A stretch of DNA of 64,000 bases. It comes from Vampirovibrionales bacterium (GTDB lineage Bacteria > Cyanobacteriota > Vampirovibrionia > Vampirovibrionales > Vampirovibrionaceae). The stretch's first letter is position 1, and every line of letters starts with the position of its first letter. Under the pieces are notes generated by a model that saw only the letters and a program-made list of their open reading frames with translations, did no database searches and had not been told where the DNA came from. The stretch lies in the NCBI GenBank assembly GCA_029262635.1, contig JAJCZA010000002.1, positions 310,001-374,000 of the forward strand, written 5' to 3'. Shown here piece by piece: positions 42,168 through 50,547 of this stretch. The translations under genes were made by a program, and so were the position numbers.

Positions 42168-42693
42168 GGGTCATTTTCCTCCTGATGGTTTGCTGATAAT
42201 CGTGGGCGAACAAAGAATAAACAAGCGTATCTTGCGAGACACCGTTAAATTGGGTGTCGTTTTTAAAATGGGCTTCTTTTTTAAATCCGAATCGAAGGCA
42301 AAAACCTTTGGCACCCAGGTTATTACCCTGGAACTCCGCCTTGACCTTCAGGACATTCAACTCTTGGAAGGCTGTGTTTAAAGCGGAAAGCACAGTGAGA
42401 ATAAGAGCCGGGTGCCGCCGTATGTTTGGGTGGCTGACACCGTGCAGGTACGCATGGCGTCCCGGAATAACATCATCCAGTGAGGCACCGATCAGGCATT
42501 GACCTTGAAGCGTTCGAGCAACCCAAAGGTAGGGCAAAGTGGACTGAAGGTTTTGGACCATACTCTCTGGCGCTGTTTTCGGGGAAAAATCATCCATAAT
42601 GCTTGAGGCAAAGGGTGTAACCAATGCGACTAGCTTCTTTCTTACAGCATTAAATTGTGCTGGACTTTTAATGCGTTCAATGCTCAGAATCAT
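42094..42693 (-). CDS. GNAT-like acetyltransferase in the terminase module
   Basis: 199 residues from ATG 42693 (GGAAG 7 bases upstream); a longer frame to 42759 lies inside the previous gene. GNAT-type features are a central strand HAYLHGVSHPNIRR and, near the C-terminus, VKAEFQGNNLGAKGFCLRFGFKKEA, which resembles the acetyl-CoA-binding/last-strand region. GNAT-fold proteins occur in some phage virion modules, so it may be structural here instead of an enzyme. Translationally overlapped at both ends. Confidence 0.7.
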   Translation of the reverse strand: MILSIERIKSPAQFNAVRKKLVALVTPFASSIMDDFSPKTAPESMVQNLQSTLPYLWVARTLQGQCLIGASLDDVIPGRHAYLHGVSHPNIRRHPALILTVLSALNTAFQELNVLKVKAEFQGNNLGAKGFCLRFGFKKEAHFKNDTQFNGVSQDTLVYSLFAHDYQQTIRRKMTHVLWQEKKQNPKNKNQRSPGHSTV

Positions 42694-42976
42694 GGGTGTT
42701 CTTCCGGTTAGATTTTGGCGTAATAAGACTCTGTATTTCTTTGAGTAGCTCGTCATCACTAAATTGGCTTAGAGCTTTCGGGGTTGGGCGTTTCTTTGTA
42801 CCGGTTTCCGAATGGCTTTCCGGCTTAACTCGCTTGAGCATCTGCTCTACGGCCCAGATTCGATCCCGAAGCTGTTCTGAGTTTAAGGCGTCGTCAATGA
42901 CCTCTATAATTCGGTGGAATCGTTTATAGAAGGCTTCCATGAGCTTTTTTAGTGCATTTTTAGGGACGCTATCCAT
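42677..42976 (-). CDS. Small helical protein, candidate small terminase subunit
   Basis: 99 residues from ATG 42976, preceded by AAAAAGGGAG. All-helical and charged (ALKKLMEAFYKRFHRIIEVIDD, LRDRIWAVEQMLKRV), with a C-terminal LSQFSDDELLKEIQSLI. I recognise no family. Its position before TerL, with helical oligomer-like character, would fit a TerS, but no HTH is obvious. It overlaps the zinc-ribbon gene by 8 bases. Confidence 0.6.
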   Translation of the reverse strand: MDSVPKNALKKLMEAFYKRFHRIIEVIDDALNSEQLRDRIWAVEQMLKRVKPESHSETGTKKRPTPKALSQFSDDELLKEIQSLITPKSNRKNTHDSEH

Positions 42977-43328
42977 GGGTCGAACTCCCTTTTTCCAGAT
43001 TCGCAAGTCGACTTAAGTAAGGGATGGTTTTTTCTGCCTCCCGACTGATTTTTTTTGAATAGTCACTGGCGAACACATGCCCTCGTGTCGATAGCGTTGT
43101 GCTGGCTACTCGGGTTCCCTGAGCCCATAGATCGTAGGAAATAGCTTTTGTTATGTTTTCCGGGAGATCTTTCCGGTAAAAATATTTATACTTGCAACGC
43201 TTGCACCTTTTTTTCATCATAAACGTTATGGTGCTCGCTTCTGAGGAACTTGATGTGTTTGGAGTACTTAAAATACGGGTTTCCAGTGTTTTAAAAAAAC
43301 GGCTATCGCAGTTCAGGCAACGGCACAT
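42969..43328 (-). CDS. Zinc-ribbon regulator-like protein
   Basis: 119 residues. Two CxxC knuckles, C4-C7 (MCRCLNCDSRF) and C42-C45 (KKRCKRCKYKYF), separated by about 35 residues. They resemble the zinc ribbons of NrdR and of phage Ogr/Delta activators. The C-terminal half is basic and helical. It is the first gene of the five-gene terminase unit, so it could be its regulator. No ribosome site is obvious. Confidence 0.6.
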   Translation of the reverse strand: MCRCLNCDSRFFKTLETRILSTPNTSSSSEASTITFMMKKRCKRCKYKYFYRKDLPENITKAISYDLWAQGTRVASTTLSTRGHVFASDYSKKISREAEKTIPYLSRLANLEKGSSTHG

Positions 43329-43510
43329 AGGGCAGTGAACCTCATTATTAGTTAGGGCTTTGGTCTGGTCATGAGTCTGATAGAGTAGAGAGATGAGCTA
43401 TCAGAGCAGGAACAAGGATAAGGAAAAGATCAAGGAATTAACCTGAGTATTCCATAAATGTTTTAAAAGGCATAGAGATTAATATTTACGATGCTTTTAC
43501 AAGAGGAATC

Positions 43511-43539
43511 TTGCATCCCATCATTGAGGGTGCTATAGT
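43511..43539 (+). promoter_or_regulatory. Promoter of rpsO
   Basis: TTGCAT (43511-43516), 17 bases, TATAGT (43534-43539). Predicted start near 43546, giving a leader of about 55 nt, where S15 autoregulation could act as in other bacteria. Confidence 0.7.
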
Positions 43540-43600
43540 CTCATTTTGAATTATTTTGAACTTCGATAACAGAAACCGAAAGAGGCCTAAGAACAAGATT

Positions 43601-43873
43601 ATGGCGTTGAATCAACAAGAAAAGCAACAGATTGTTAAAACCCATGGACGGCATGAAAAAGACACGGGCAGTCCAGAGGTTCAGATTTCGACATTGACCA
43701 AGCGAATCGCTGATCTGACCGAACATCTGAAAACCAATAAAAAAGATTATTCTTGCCAACGTGGCTTGATGACCATGGTTAGTAAGCGCCGTCGATTGCA
43801 GAACTACTTTAAAGCCAATTGCACGCCGGAAGAATACCAAAAGTTGATTAAAAAGCTCAAGCTTCGAAAATAG
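43601..43873 (+). CDS. rpsO: 30S ribosomal protein S15
   Basis: 90 residues from ATG 43601; a longer frame to 43556 runs into the promoter leader. Signatures: HGRHEKDTGSPEVQI, LTKRIADLTEHLKTNKKDY and RRRLQNYFK. S15 binds 16S rRNA early in 30S assembly. It is followed by pnp, the widely conserved rpsO-pnp order. Confidence 0.97.
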   Translation: MALNQQEKQQIVKTHGRHEKDTGSPEVQISTLTKRIADLTEHLKTNKKDYSCQRGLMTMVSKRRRLQNYFKANCTPEEYQKLIKKLKLRK

Positions 43874-43893
43874 CATTAATAAGTCTAAATAAA

Positions 43894-43918
43894 GCGGGTT
43901 TTATACCCGTCTTTGTTT
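43894..43918 (+). terminator. Weak terminator or attenuator between rpsO and pnp
   Basis: GCGGGT (43894-43899) pairs with ACCCGT (43905-43910), then CTTTGTTTT. The short stem suggests partial termination, allowing read-through into pnp. Confidence 0.5.
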
Positions 43919-44016
43919 TAATAGACCATTGATGCAGATAGAAAAAGCCGTACACAGCGTGTATGAGCCGTGATGACAGTGACATTCAGATAAATAGATA
44001 GAAAGAAGATTAATTG

Positions 44017-46314
44017 ATGCCTACAACAGAACCCCAAGTTTCGACCAGCCCCATTGGGAAAGTGGAAACCATTTCATTCAAGGTCGGCGAAGCCGACGTT
44101 AGTTTCGAGTATGGGCGAGTGGCCCGATCCGCAAGCGCAGCGGTTGTTGTCAAGTGTGAGGACACCATGATTATGGTGACTGCCACCGGCAGTAGCAAGC
44201 CTCGTCCCGGCATCGATTTTTTCCCGCTTCTCTGTGACTTTGAGGAGAAAATGTATTCGGTGGGCAAGATTCCGGGTGGTTTCATTAAGCGAGAAGGCCG
44301 CCCTTCGGAGAAGGCTGTGTTGACCTGCCGATTGATGGATCGTCCTATTCGTCCCCTATGGCCTGAAGGCTATCGGAATGATGTTCAGGTGGTGGCCGCT
44401 CCATGGAGCGTAGATGGGGTGAATCAACCTGATGTTCTTTCTATTCTCGGTGCGTCTATGGCGTTAGAACTTTCAGGACTGCCATTTAACGGTCCTTTGG
44501 GTGCGGTTCGTGTTGGCTTGATTGAAGGCCAGTTTATCGCTAACCCCACGTTCCAAGAATCTGCAGAAAGTGTTTTGGATTTAGTTGTTGCCGGTACTGA
44601 AGATTCCATCATGATGGTGGAAGCAGGCGCTAATTTTGTTTCTGAGGCTGTTCTACTGGACGCTTTGGCCTTTGCCCACGAAGAGATTCGCAAGCAGATT
44701 GTTGTTATCAAACAGTTTAGTCAGCAATGCGGCATTCCGGCTAGAGAAGCGTTTGTAAACAAACTGGATTTAACGCCATTAACAACGTTTGTGACGAATC
44801 TGGTTGAGTCGGATGTGGTTGAGGCTTATCATAATTTCGATCGAGATCAGCGAAAAGAAAAGTTGGAAGGGGCGAAAGAAAAACTAACCGAAGCCTTTGC
44901 CGCTTTATCCGATGATCATGAGATTAAAGTCCTGTTGAAAGGCGAAGTGCTCGATCACGTCGGGGCGACCTTTAAGAGCGTGGAAAAACGTATCATGCGA
45001 ACCATGATTCTGGATGAAGGCGTGCGAGCTGATGGTCGTAAGACGGATGAGATTCGTCCTATCGCTTGTGAAGTAGGTGTGGTTCCCCGTGTACACGGTT
45101 CGGCGCTCTTTACTCGGGGTAATACACAGGTTCTTTCGATTGCGACACTGGGTGCGCCTGGCGATAAGCAAAAGCTGGATGGTGTGGACCCAGAGACTGA
45201 AAAACGCTTTATGCACCATTATGCTTTCCCCGGTTATTCAGTTGGAGAAGTGAAGCCGATGAGAGGCGCGGGTCGTCGAGAAATTGGCCACGGTGCGCTG
45301 GCGGGACGAGCCAATGAATGGGCATTGCCTGACAAAGAGGCTTTCCCGTACTCGCTTCGCGTGAATTCTGAAATTCTGGAGTCCAACGGCTCTACAAGTA
45401 TGGCGTCCACTTGCGGAACTTCCATGGCCTTGATGGATGCCGGTGTTCCGGTAACGACCCCCATTAGCGGAATCGCTATGGGCTTGATTAAAGAAGGTGA
45501 GAAATACTCGGTTCTGTCGGATATTCAGGGGCTGGAAGACTTCCTGGGCGACATGGACTTCAAGGTTACCGGAAACAGCGAAGGTGTGACCGCCCTACAG
45601 ATGGATATTAAGATTCAGGGTATTTCCATCGAAATTATGAAAGAAGCATTAGAGCAAGCCCGTTTGGGTCGGCTTCATATTCTGGGTAAGATGGCAGAGG
45701 CCATTCAAGAGCCTCGGGATCACATGTCGCCTTATGCGCCACGTATCTTGACCCATCGCATCGACAAAGAGCAGATTGGTACGGTTATTGGCCCTGGCGG
45801 TAAAACCATTCGGGGCATTATTGAGCAAACCGATGCCAGCATTGATATTGAGGATGACGGCCTGATCACCATTACCTCTCAAGGTGAAGGTGGCGAACGG
45901 GCGTTGGAAATCATCATTGAGATGACTCGAAAAATTGAGGCCGGTACCATGATGAAAGGCAAAGTGGTTCGGATTATCCCCATTGGCGCTTTTGTTGAAT
46001 TGGCACCGGGCAAGGATGGTATGGTTCATATCTCTCAAATCGCCAACGAACGGGTGAATAACATTGAGGACTTCCTCTCCGTGGGTGACGAAGTCTGTGT
46101 GAAAGTCCGTGAAGTGGACGATATGGGCCGAATTAACCTGACCATTAAAGGGGCCACGGACGAAGAACGTGCCGGGTTGGGCTTTGATCCCCTACCCGCT
46201 GCCCCCCCGAGAGCGGAAGGAGACCGAGGACAGGATCGTGAACGCTCTCGACCTGGCGGTGGCCGACCCCGTCACGGTGGTGGTGATCGAGATAGAGGAC
46301 CCCGTCGCGATTAA
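44017..46314 (+). CDS. pnp: Polyribonucleotide nucleotidyltransferase (PNPase)
   Basis: 765 residues; phosphorolytic 3'-5' exoribonuclease of the RNA degradosome. Two RNase-PH domains: the first includes FLPLL-type LCDFEEKMYSVGKIPGGF and RLMDRPIRPLWPEGY; the second has RADGRKTDEIRPI and ILESNGSTSMASTCG. Then KH (IGTVIGPGGKTIRGI) and S1 (GKVVRIIPIGAFVELAPGKDGMVHISQI) domains. The tail is Arg/Gly/Asp-rich (ERSRPGGGRPRHGGGDRD), which may bind RNA or partners. The start is ATG 44017 rather than the adjoining TTG. Confidence 0.97.
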   Translation: MPTTEPQVSTSPIGKVETISFKVGEADVSFEYGRVARSASAAVVVKCEDTMIMVTATGSSKPRPGIDFFPLLCDFEEKMYSVGKIPGGFIKREGRPSEKAVLTCRLMDRPIRPLWPEGYRNDVQVVAAPWSVDGVNQPDVLSILGASMALELSGLPFNGPLGAVRVGLIEGQFIANPTFQESAESVLDLVVAGTEDSIMMVEAGANFVSEAVLLDALAFAHEEIRKQIVVIKQFSQQCGIPAREAFVNKLDLTPLTTFVTNLVESDVVEAYHNFDRDQRKEKLEGAKEKLTEAFAALSDDHEIKVLLKGEVLDHVGATFKSVEKRIMRTMILDEGVRADGRKTDEIRPIACEVGVVPRVHGSALFTRGNTQVLSIATLGAPGDKQKLDGVDPETEKRFMHHYAFPGYSVGEVKPMRGAGRREIGHGALAGRANEWALPDKEAFPYSLRVNSEILESNGSTSMASTCGTSMALMDAGVPVTTPISGIAMGLIKEGEKYSVLSDIQGLEDFLGDMDFKVTGNSEGVTALQMDIKIQGISIEIMKEALEQARLGRLHILGKMAEAIQEPRDHMSPYAPRILTHRIDKEQIGTVIGPGGKTIRGIIEQTDASIDIEDDGLITITSQGEGGERALEIIIEMTRKIEAGTMMKGKVVRIIPIGAFVELAPGKDGMVHISQIANERVNNIEDFLSVGDEVCVKVREVDDMGRINLTIKGATDEERAGLGFDPLPAAPPRAEGDRGQDRERSRPGGGRPRHGGGDRDRGPRRD

Positions 46315-46327
46315 GGCAGGAGTTTCA

Positions 46328-47716
46328 ATAAAACCTTTTCCCATTGTTCAGGCGTTGATAGATTATCAGCGCCTGAACCGTTCCCGCTTCCATATTCCGG
46401 GACATGGCGGTCAAATGCTGTGTCCGGTTCCGGGGTTTTTTGATGAAACGTATGCCTACGACCTAACGGAAGTGGAGGGGTTAGATGTTTTGTCGGAGCC
46501 GAACGATTGTATTCGGGAATCTCAAGAGCGGGCGGCCCAATTGTTCGGGGTTCGGGAGAGTTTTTACTTGGTCAATGGTTCGTCGGTTGGTTTGCAGGCG
46601 GCTTTGTTGTCGGTGCTGCAGCCAGGGGATGAAGTGTTATTACCCCGAAATGTTCACCGTTCGGTCATTAGCGGTCTGATTTTAACCGGCGCAAAACCCA
46701 TTTGGATGCTTCCAGAATGGCTTGCTGACTGGGGGCTGTGGGCCGAGGTCTGTCCTGAAGCCGTTGGTTCGCTTTTGAAAGCCCATCCAAACATTAAGGC
46801 GCTGGTTGTAACGTCGCCCACGTATGAGGGAATAGCCAGTGATATTAAGGGCCTAGCTGATGTGTGTCATTCCCATGGGGTTCGGCTGTTAGTCGATGAG
46901 GCTCATGGGAGTCTATGGCCATTTTCAGAGGATTTACCCCGTTCGGCGTGCCATCAGTCGTGTGATTTTGTGGTGCATTCACTTCATAAGTCAGCGGGGA
47001 GCCTGACCCAATCCGCTATTGCCCATTTACCAAATGGCTCAAAAATCGACCCGGCTCTCTTTCAGCAAGCCTTAAACACGCTTCAGACCACGAGCCCGTC
47101 CTACCTTTTGTTGGCTAGTCTTGATGCGACCTGCGCTTTTTGGGAGGCTTCAGAGGCTTCTCAGCCTTATTTACAGGAGCTTTTGAAGCATGTTCACTGG
47201 TTTAGAAAAGAGGTGAGCTTTAGGTTAACAGCCTTCTCACTGTACGAACACCCCCAGCGGAACTTATGGGATCCTTCCCAGTTGTATTTTAGAAGCCGTT
47301 ATGAAGGGGGTGAAGCTTGGGCGTGTCGTCTTGAAAGTCAGTCTCAAATCGCTTTTGAGAAAACCGATGCCTTTGGTACCTTGTACAAAGCAGGTATTGG
47401 ATTGAAACGCCAAGATTACGAGTGCTTGTTGAGTGCTTTGCTACGGGAAAATGAGTATTATGATAAAAATTCAGGGAATGTACCCTGTGAATTTCCTTCC
47501 AGTCCAATCACTCTTTTCCCTCAGGTTGTCCTCTCGCCCCGAGAAGCCTTTTTTGCGCCGGGTGAAGCCATACCGCGAGAGCAAGGTGTTGGCCGAATCG
47601 CAAAAGAGACGCATGTGCATTGCCCACCTGGGATTCCAGTGCTGATTGCCGGAGAAATGATTCAGCGGGAACATGAGGCTTACTTACCGGAAAGCGTGCT
47701 GGTGGTAAGGGCCTGA
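46328..47716 (+). CDS. Orn/Lys/Arg decarboxylase-family PLP enzyme
   Basis: About 462 residues. Fold-type I PLP enzyme with NRSRFHIPGHGGQ, VNGSSVGLQAALLSVLQPGDEV, RLLVDEAHGSLWPF and the PLP lysine in VHSLHKSAGSLTQSA (about K221). The short length matches the SpeA/Cad-like type of Cyanobacteria and Firmicutes, so a polyamine-forming decarboxylase is likely; substrate unresolved. No ATG/GTG/TTG lies at the expected N-terminus. An in-frame ATA at 46328 follows AGGAG by 5 bases. The alternative is a GTG at 46277-46285, within the end of pnp and without ribosome site. Confidence 0.88.
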   Translation: MKPFPIVQALIDYQRLNRSRFHIPGHGGQMLCPVPGFFDETYAYDLTEVEGLDVLSEPNDCIRESQERAAQLFGVRESFYLVNGSSVGLQAALLSVLQPGDEVLLPRNVHRSVISGLILTGAKPIWMLPEWLADWGLWAEVCPEAVGSLLKAHPNIKALVVTSPTYEGIASDIKGLADVCHSHGVRLLVDEAHGSLWPFSEDLPRSACHQSCDFVVHSLHKSAGSLTQSAIAHLPNGSKIDPALFQQALNTLQTTSPSYLLLASLDATCAFWEASEASQPYLQELLKHVHWFRKEVSFRLTAFSLYEHPQRNLWDPSQLYFRSRYEGGEAWACRLESQSQIAFEKTDAFGTLYKAGIGLKRQDYECLLSALLRENEYYDKNSGNVPCEFPSSPITLFPQVVLSPREAFFAPGEAIPREQGVGRIAKETHVHCPPGIPVLIAGEMIQREHEAYLPESVLVVRA

Positions 47717-48463
47717 TTAAGAGACCGGCGGGTTGACGTATTTCTTGTCATAGGTTTTAAGGAAAGGCAGGGTGCGATAAATGCCCTGTATAACCCGGTC
47801 GCCCCATTGGTCAATCTTAGCGGCAAATCGGTCGATGCTTTTAACAGGCGCTGTGTTTTCTAATGTGTTAATGCCGTTTTTCAAGCTATTTAACAGCCCT
47901 TTAGCCGGGATTTTTGTTTGAATCCAGTTGAGGGTTTGTTTGATGTTAATGAGGGGGAAAAAGACAAACAGTGCTAGCGTTAAAGGTTTTAAGTAAACAT
48001 GGAAGATGTTGTAAACAAGCTCGTCAAAGGATTTTTTAAATGTCTCTTTGGCTTTAGTGGGTTCCCCTTCTTTAATTAGTTCATAGGAATCCATGATTCG
48101 AGGCAGGTGTTGGACGGACGCAACGACGGGGTAGATGGAAAGGGCCATGAGGGCACCGGCTTCGATAATTTTTCGGTGACTTCTAAAGGCGGTAAGCAAG
48201 AGCCCAAGTCCGGCTGAAAGAGCGATGACCGAACCGCCTATGACCGGCTGTTGCTTCATTTCTTCAAAATAGCGAACAAAGCCTTTCTCATAACTGGGGA
48301 GCGCATTATTTAGGATGTTCTGTGTGTAAAACTCCCGTTGGGTTGGTGTGGGCTGTGGGCCGAAACCGTAAACAAACGGACGAAACGCCCTTTGAGTCCG
48401 TCTTAAGGGCGATATAGGGGTAAAGTTTTCATATGGAGGCTGTGGAGAGAGTGGGGTCGCCAT
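47717..48463 (-). CDS. Membrane protein of unknown function
   Basis: 248 residues. A Pro-rich N-terminus with AFRPFVYGFGPQPTPTQREF is followed by hydrophobic segments near residues 75-92 (GGSVIALSAGLGLLLTAF), 100-116 (AGALMALSIYPVVASV) and 155-175 (LTLALFVFFPLINI). The C-terminal part is helical (IDRFAAKIDQWGDRVIQGI). Family unknown; general layout resembles the 503-residue protein at 7005. It converges with the decarboxylase, with stops adjoining. Confidence 0.7.
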   Translation of the reverse strand: MATPLSPQPPYENFTPISPLRRTQRAFRPFVYGFGPQPTPTQREFYTQNILNNALPSYEKGFVRYFEEMKQQPVIGGSVIALSAGLGLLLTAFRSHRKIIEAGALMALSIYPVVASVQHLPRIMDSYELIKEGEPTKAKETFKKSFDELVYNIFHVYLKPLTLALFVFFPLINIKQTLNWIQTKIPAKGLLNSLKNGINTLENTAPVKSIDRFAAKIDQWGDRVIQGIYRTLPFLKTYDKKYVNPPVS

Positions 48464-48706
48464 AAGCTTTCCAAATTGTTTAATTAGAGGGCGTTGTTTT
48501 GAGTCATTGTATATAAAAGAACCTGAAGCGACTTTATTGCGCGTTCATCCCTCCTGTTTTTTATCCTAATTATATTCTAACAAAAATATGGGTCAGGATT
48601 TAATTCCTTTAAATAAGGGAGGGCAGGCCGATTACAATTTTCTATTATAGTAGTAATCAGTGATGCGAGTAAATCCTTTAAAATAAAAAGAGGGAGTCTG
48701 GACGGT

Positions 48707-48931
48707 ATGAATAACGAGCGACAAGGTGAGTTAAGGGAAAAACAATATGGCCACCGTCATCCTCTGGAACGGTTAAAACGCTTGCAGAAAAAGCCAGACC
48801 CCAAGAATGAGGCACTGCAACACCAGCTTAAACAATCCCTTGCCATTGTGAATCAACTGATGCGAACGGCCGCTCAGGTGCATGTGGTGGATTCGGTTCG
48901 GGAGATCCTTCAAGGACGAGTTCGGCGCTAG
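48707..48931 (+). CDS. Small helical protein of unknown function
   Basis: 74 residues, basic, fully helical, with a possible coiled coil in its C-terminal half (NEALQHQLKQSLAIVNQLMRTAAQV). The N-terminus is polar (MNNERQGELREKQYGHRHPL). AGAGGGAG lies 9-15 bases before the ATG. Family unknown. It precedes the 6S RNA gene, which has its own promoter. Confidence 0.6.
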   Translation: MNNERQGELREKQYGHRHPLERLKRLQKKPDPKNEALQHQLKQSLAIVNQLMRTAAQVHVVDSVREILQGRVRR

Positions 48932-49004
48932 AGGCCTTAAAATGGGTGGAGTCGATGGAGAATCCTTTGAATGAAGGTTTTTTACGCTAATTTTATTAAA
49001 ATTC

Positions 49005-49033
49005 TTGTCGAAGGTCATTAAATTTGAGATAAT
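49005..49033 (+). promoter_or_regulatory. Promoter of the probable 6S RNA gene
   Basis: TTGTCG (49005-49010), 17 bases, GATAAT (49028-49033); start predicted near 49040, at the base of the RNA's closing stem. Confidence 0.65.
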
Positions 49034-49039
49034 ACAGTT

Positions 49040-49218
49040 ATCCCCGGGCGTGGCTGTTGAATTTATTCTCTACCCGCTTTAAATGGGAGCCCGGAACTCG
49101 CATGGCGACAAAGTAAACCAGCCCTGGTAGCTGGAAACGGCGTTCGTCACGGAGGGCACCCACCTGTTAACAAACAGGAGCAATAAATCCCAGCCACATT
49201 TTTTCTCCGGGGCTTTTT
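49040..49218 (+). ncRNA. ssrS: Probable 6S RNA
   Basis: A rod-like RNA of about 175 nt. The ends pair: CCCCGG (49042-49047) with CCGGGG (49207-49212), and GTGGCTG (49050-49056) with CAGCCAC (49191-49197). Inside are asymmetric bulged helices and the 3' element GGGCACCCACCTG with a CCTGTT/AACAGG hairpin, a pattern I associate with 6S RNAs. CCGGGGCTTTTTTATTT serves as terminator. 6S RNA binds housekeeping RNA polymerase in stationary phase. The assignment rests on overall shape, size, own promoter and that element; another structured RNA is possible. Confidence 0.65.
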
Positions 49219-49303
49219 TATTTCTTCATCAATTAGGCGTTGAAACTTTTTTGAGAGCTGAAACGTATTGGAACTAGAGACATAAAATAAGGAGACTGTT
49301 CTT

Positions 49304-49924
49304 ATGCTTTCAGGATTAATCAGAAAGGCGCAGGATGTGGCTATTGGCTTAGTGGCGTTGAGCTTCCTGTTCTCGCTTACCCCGTTAACCGGGTATGCCC
49401 AAAGGCTGGATGATACAGAAACGACGCAAAACAGACGAAACCAAAGGCAAGAGCGCCCTCGTTTTGGGAAGCAATCAGGAAAAAATGGTCAAGATCGGGA
49501 GGCGAAGCGCCAAAAAATGATGGAGCAATTTGGCTTAACGCCAGAGCAAATGGAAGAATTTAAATCCATTCGAGAAGCCTCCAAGACGGAAGCCAATGCG
49601 CTAAAGTCGGAAATTCGGCAAAAACGACAGGCAATGATGACCTACATGCAGTCGGCGGATGCCAACGAACGGCAAGCACTTTCGATGAACCGGGAAATGA
49701 GTGATTTGATGGCTCGTGTGGGTGCGTTACGTATTAAAACCCTGTTTCAGATGAAAGGCGTGATGACGCCGGAGCAGTACGAAAAATTTGTCGCTCAGCG
49801 GAAGCAGATGCACCAACGCATGAAAGGTCGGCAGGGTCAGCAGAGTCGTCGTGGTGGCTTTAAAGGCCAAAGTGGACAAGGTCAGGATGGCTTTCGTCGT
49901 AACCAAGGTGGTGGCAGATTTTAG
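49304..49924 (+). CDS. Spy/CpxP-like periplasmic protein
   Basis: 206 residues. Signal peptide at the N-terminus (VALSFLFSLTPLTGYAQ). The mature part is helical with two LTxxQ-type motifs, LTPEQMEEFKSI and MTPEQYEKFVAQR, the signature of Spy/CpxP chaperone or metal-sensing proteins. Both ends are low-complexity Arg/Gln/Gly (NRRNQRQERPRFGK; GRQGQQSRRGGFKG). It sits 45 bases before the ECF sigma gene, so it is probably an output or sensor of an envelope-stress response. Confidence 0.85.
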   Translation: MLSGLIRKAQDVAIGLVALSFLFSLTPLTGYAQRLDDTETTQNRRNQRQERPRFGKQSGKNGQDREAKRQKMMEQFGLTPEQMEEFKSIREASKTEANALKSEIRQKRQAMMTYMQSADANERQALSMNREMSDLMARVGALRIKTLFQMKGVMTPEQYEKFVAQRKQMHQRMKGRQGQQSRRGGFKGQSGQGQDGFRRNQGGGRF

Positions 49925-49968
49925 GATGATGCCTCTCAGGATTTAAATAAATAAGGCAGGATTGCTTG

Positions 49969-50547
49969 GTGACGGTAATATTGGAACACGATCAAACACT
50001 GGTTCAACAAACGTTAAAAGGCGAAAAAAATGCTTTTAAACGTTTGATTGAGCGTTACAGTAAGCTGATCTACAATCACATCTACCGGATGTCTGGCAGT
50101 TGGGAGATGGCTGATGAGCTGACCCAAGAGGTGTTTGTTAAGGTTTATCAGAAACTGGATACCTTTGATTCGACCAAACCTTTTAAGCCATGGCTAATGC
50201 GGATTGCTTCCAATACAACCCTGTCGGAGTTTCGTAAGCGATCCAAAGTGGTTTCGCTGGATGCGCTAAAAGAAAACGGCTATTGGAAAGAACCGAACTC
50301 AGCGCCGGATACAAGTGCTCTGGTGGAAACCCGGCTTTCCACTCAGGCGGTGCTAATGTTAATGCAATCGCTAGAGGCTAAATATCGAGAGGTTCTTCTG
50401 TTACGTTATAAAGAAGAATTGAGTTACGAAGAAATTGCGGATGCCATGAATACACCGGTCAATACGGTTCGAACCTGGCTGAAGCGAGGTCGGGACAGAC
50501 TTAAAAAAGAAATGGCAAAGCAAAATAAGAGGATCGTCAGCCCATGA
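49969..50547 (+). CDS. ECF-type RNA polymerase sigma factor
   Basis: About 192 residues. Sigma region 2 is IERYSKLIYNHIYRMSGSWEMADELTQEVFVKVYQKL and region 4 is LPxKYREVLLLRY-type with LSYEEIADAMNTPVNTVRTWLKRGRDRLKKEM. I use the GTG at 49969, with GGCAGGA about 8 bases upstream; a TTG lies one codon earlier. The ATGA overlap with the next gene is the usual sigma/anti-sigma arrangement. Confidence 0.93.
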   Translation: MTVILEHDQTLVQQTLKGEKNAFKRLIERYSKLIYNHIYRMSGSWEMADELTQEVFVKVYQKLDTFDSTKPFKPWLMRIASNTTLSEFRKRSKVVSLDALKENGYWKEPNSAPDTSALVETRLSTQAVLMLMQSLEAKYREVLLLRYKEELSYEEIADAMNTPVNTVRTWLKRGRDRLKKEMAKQNKRIVSP

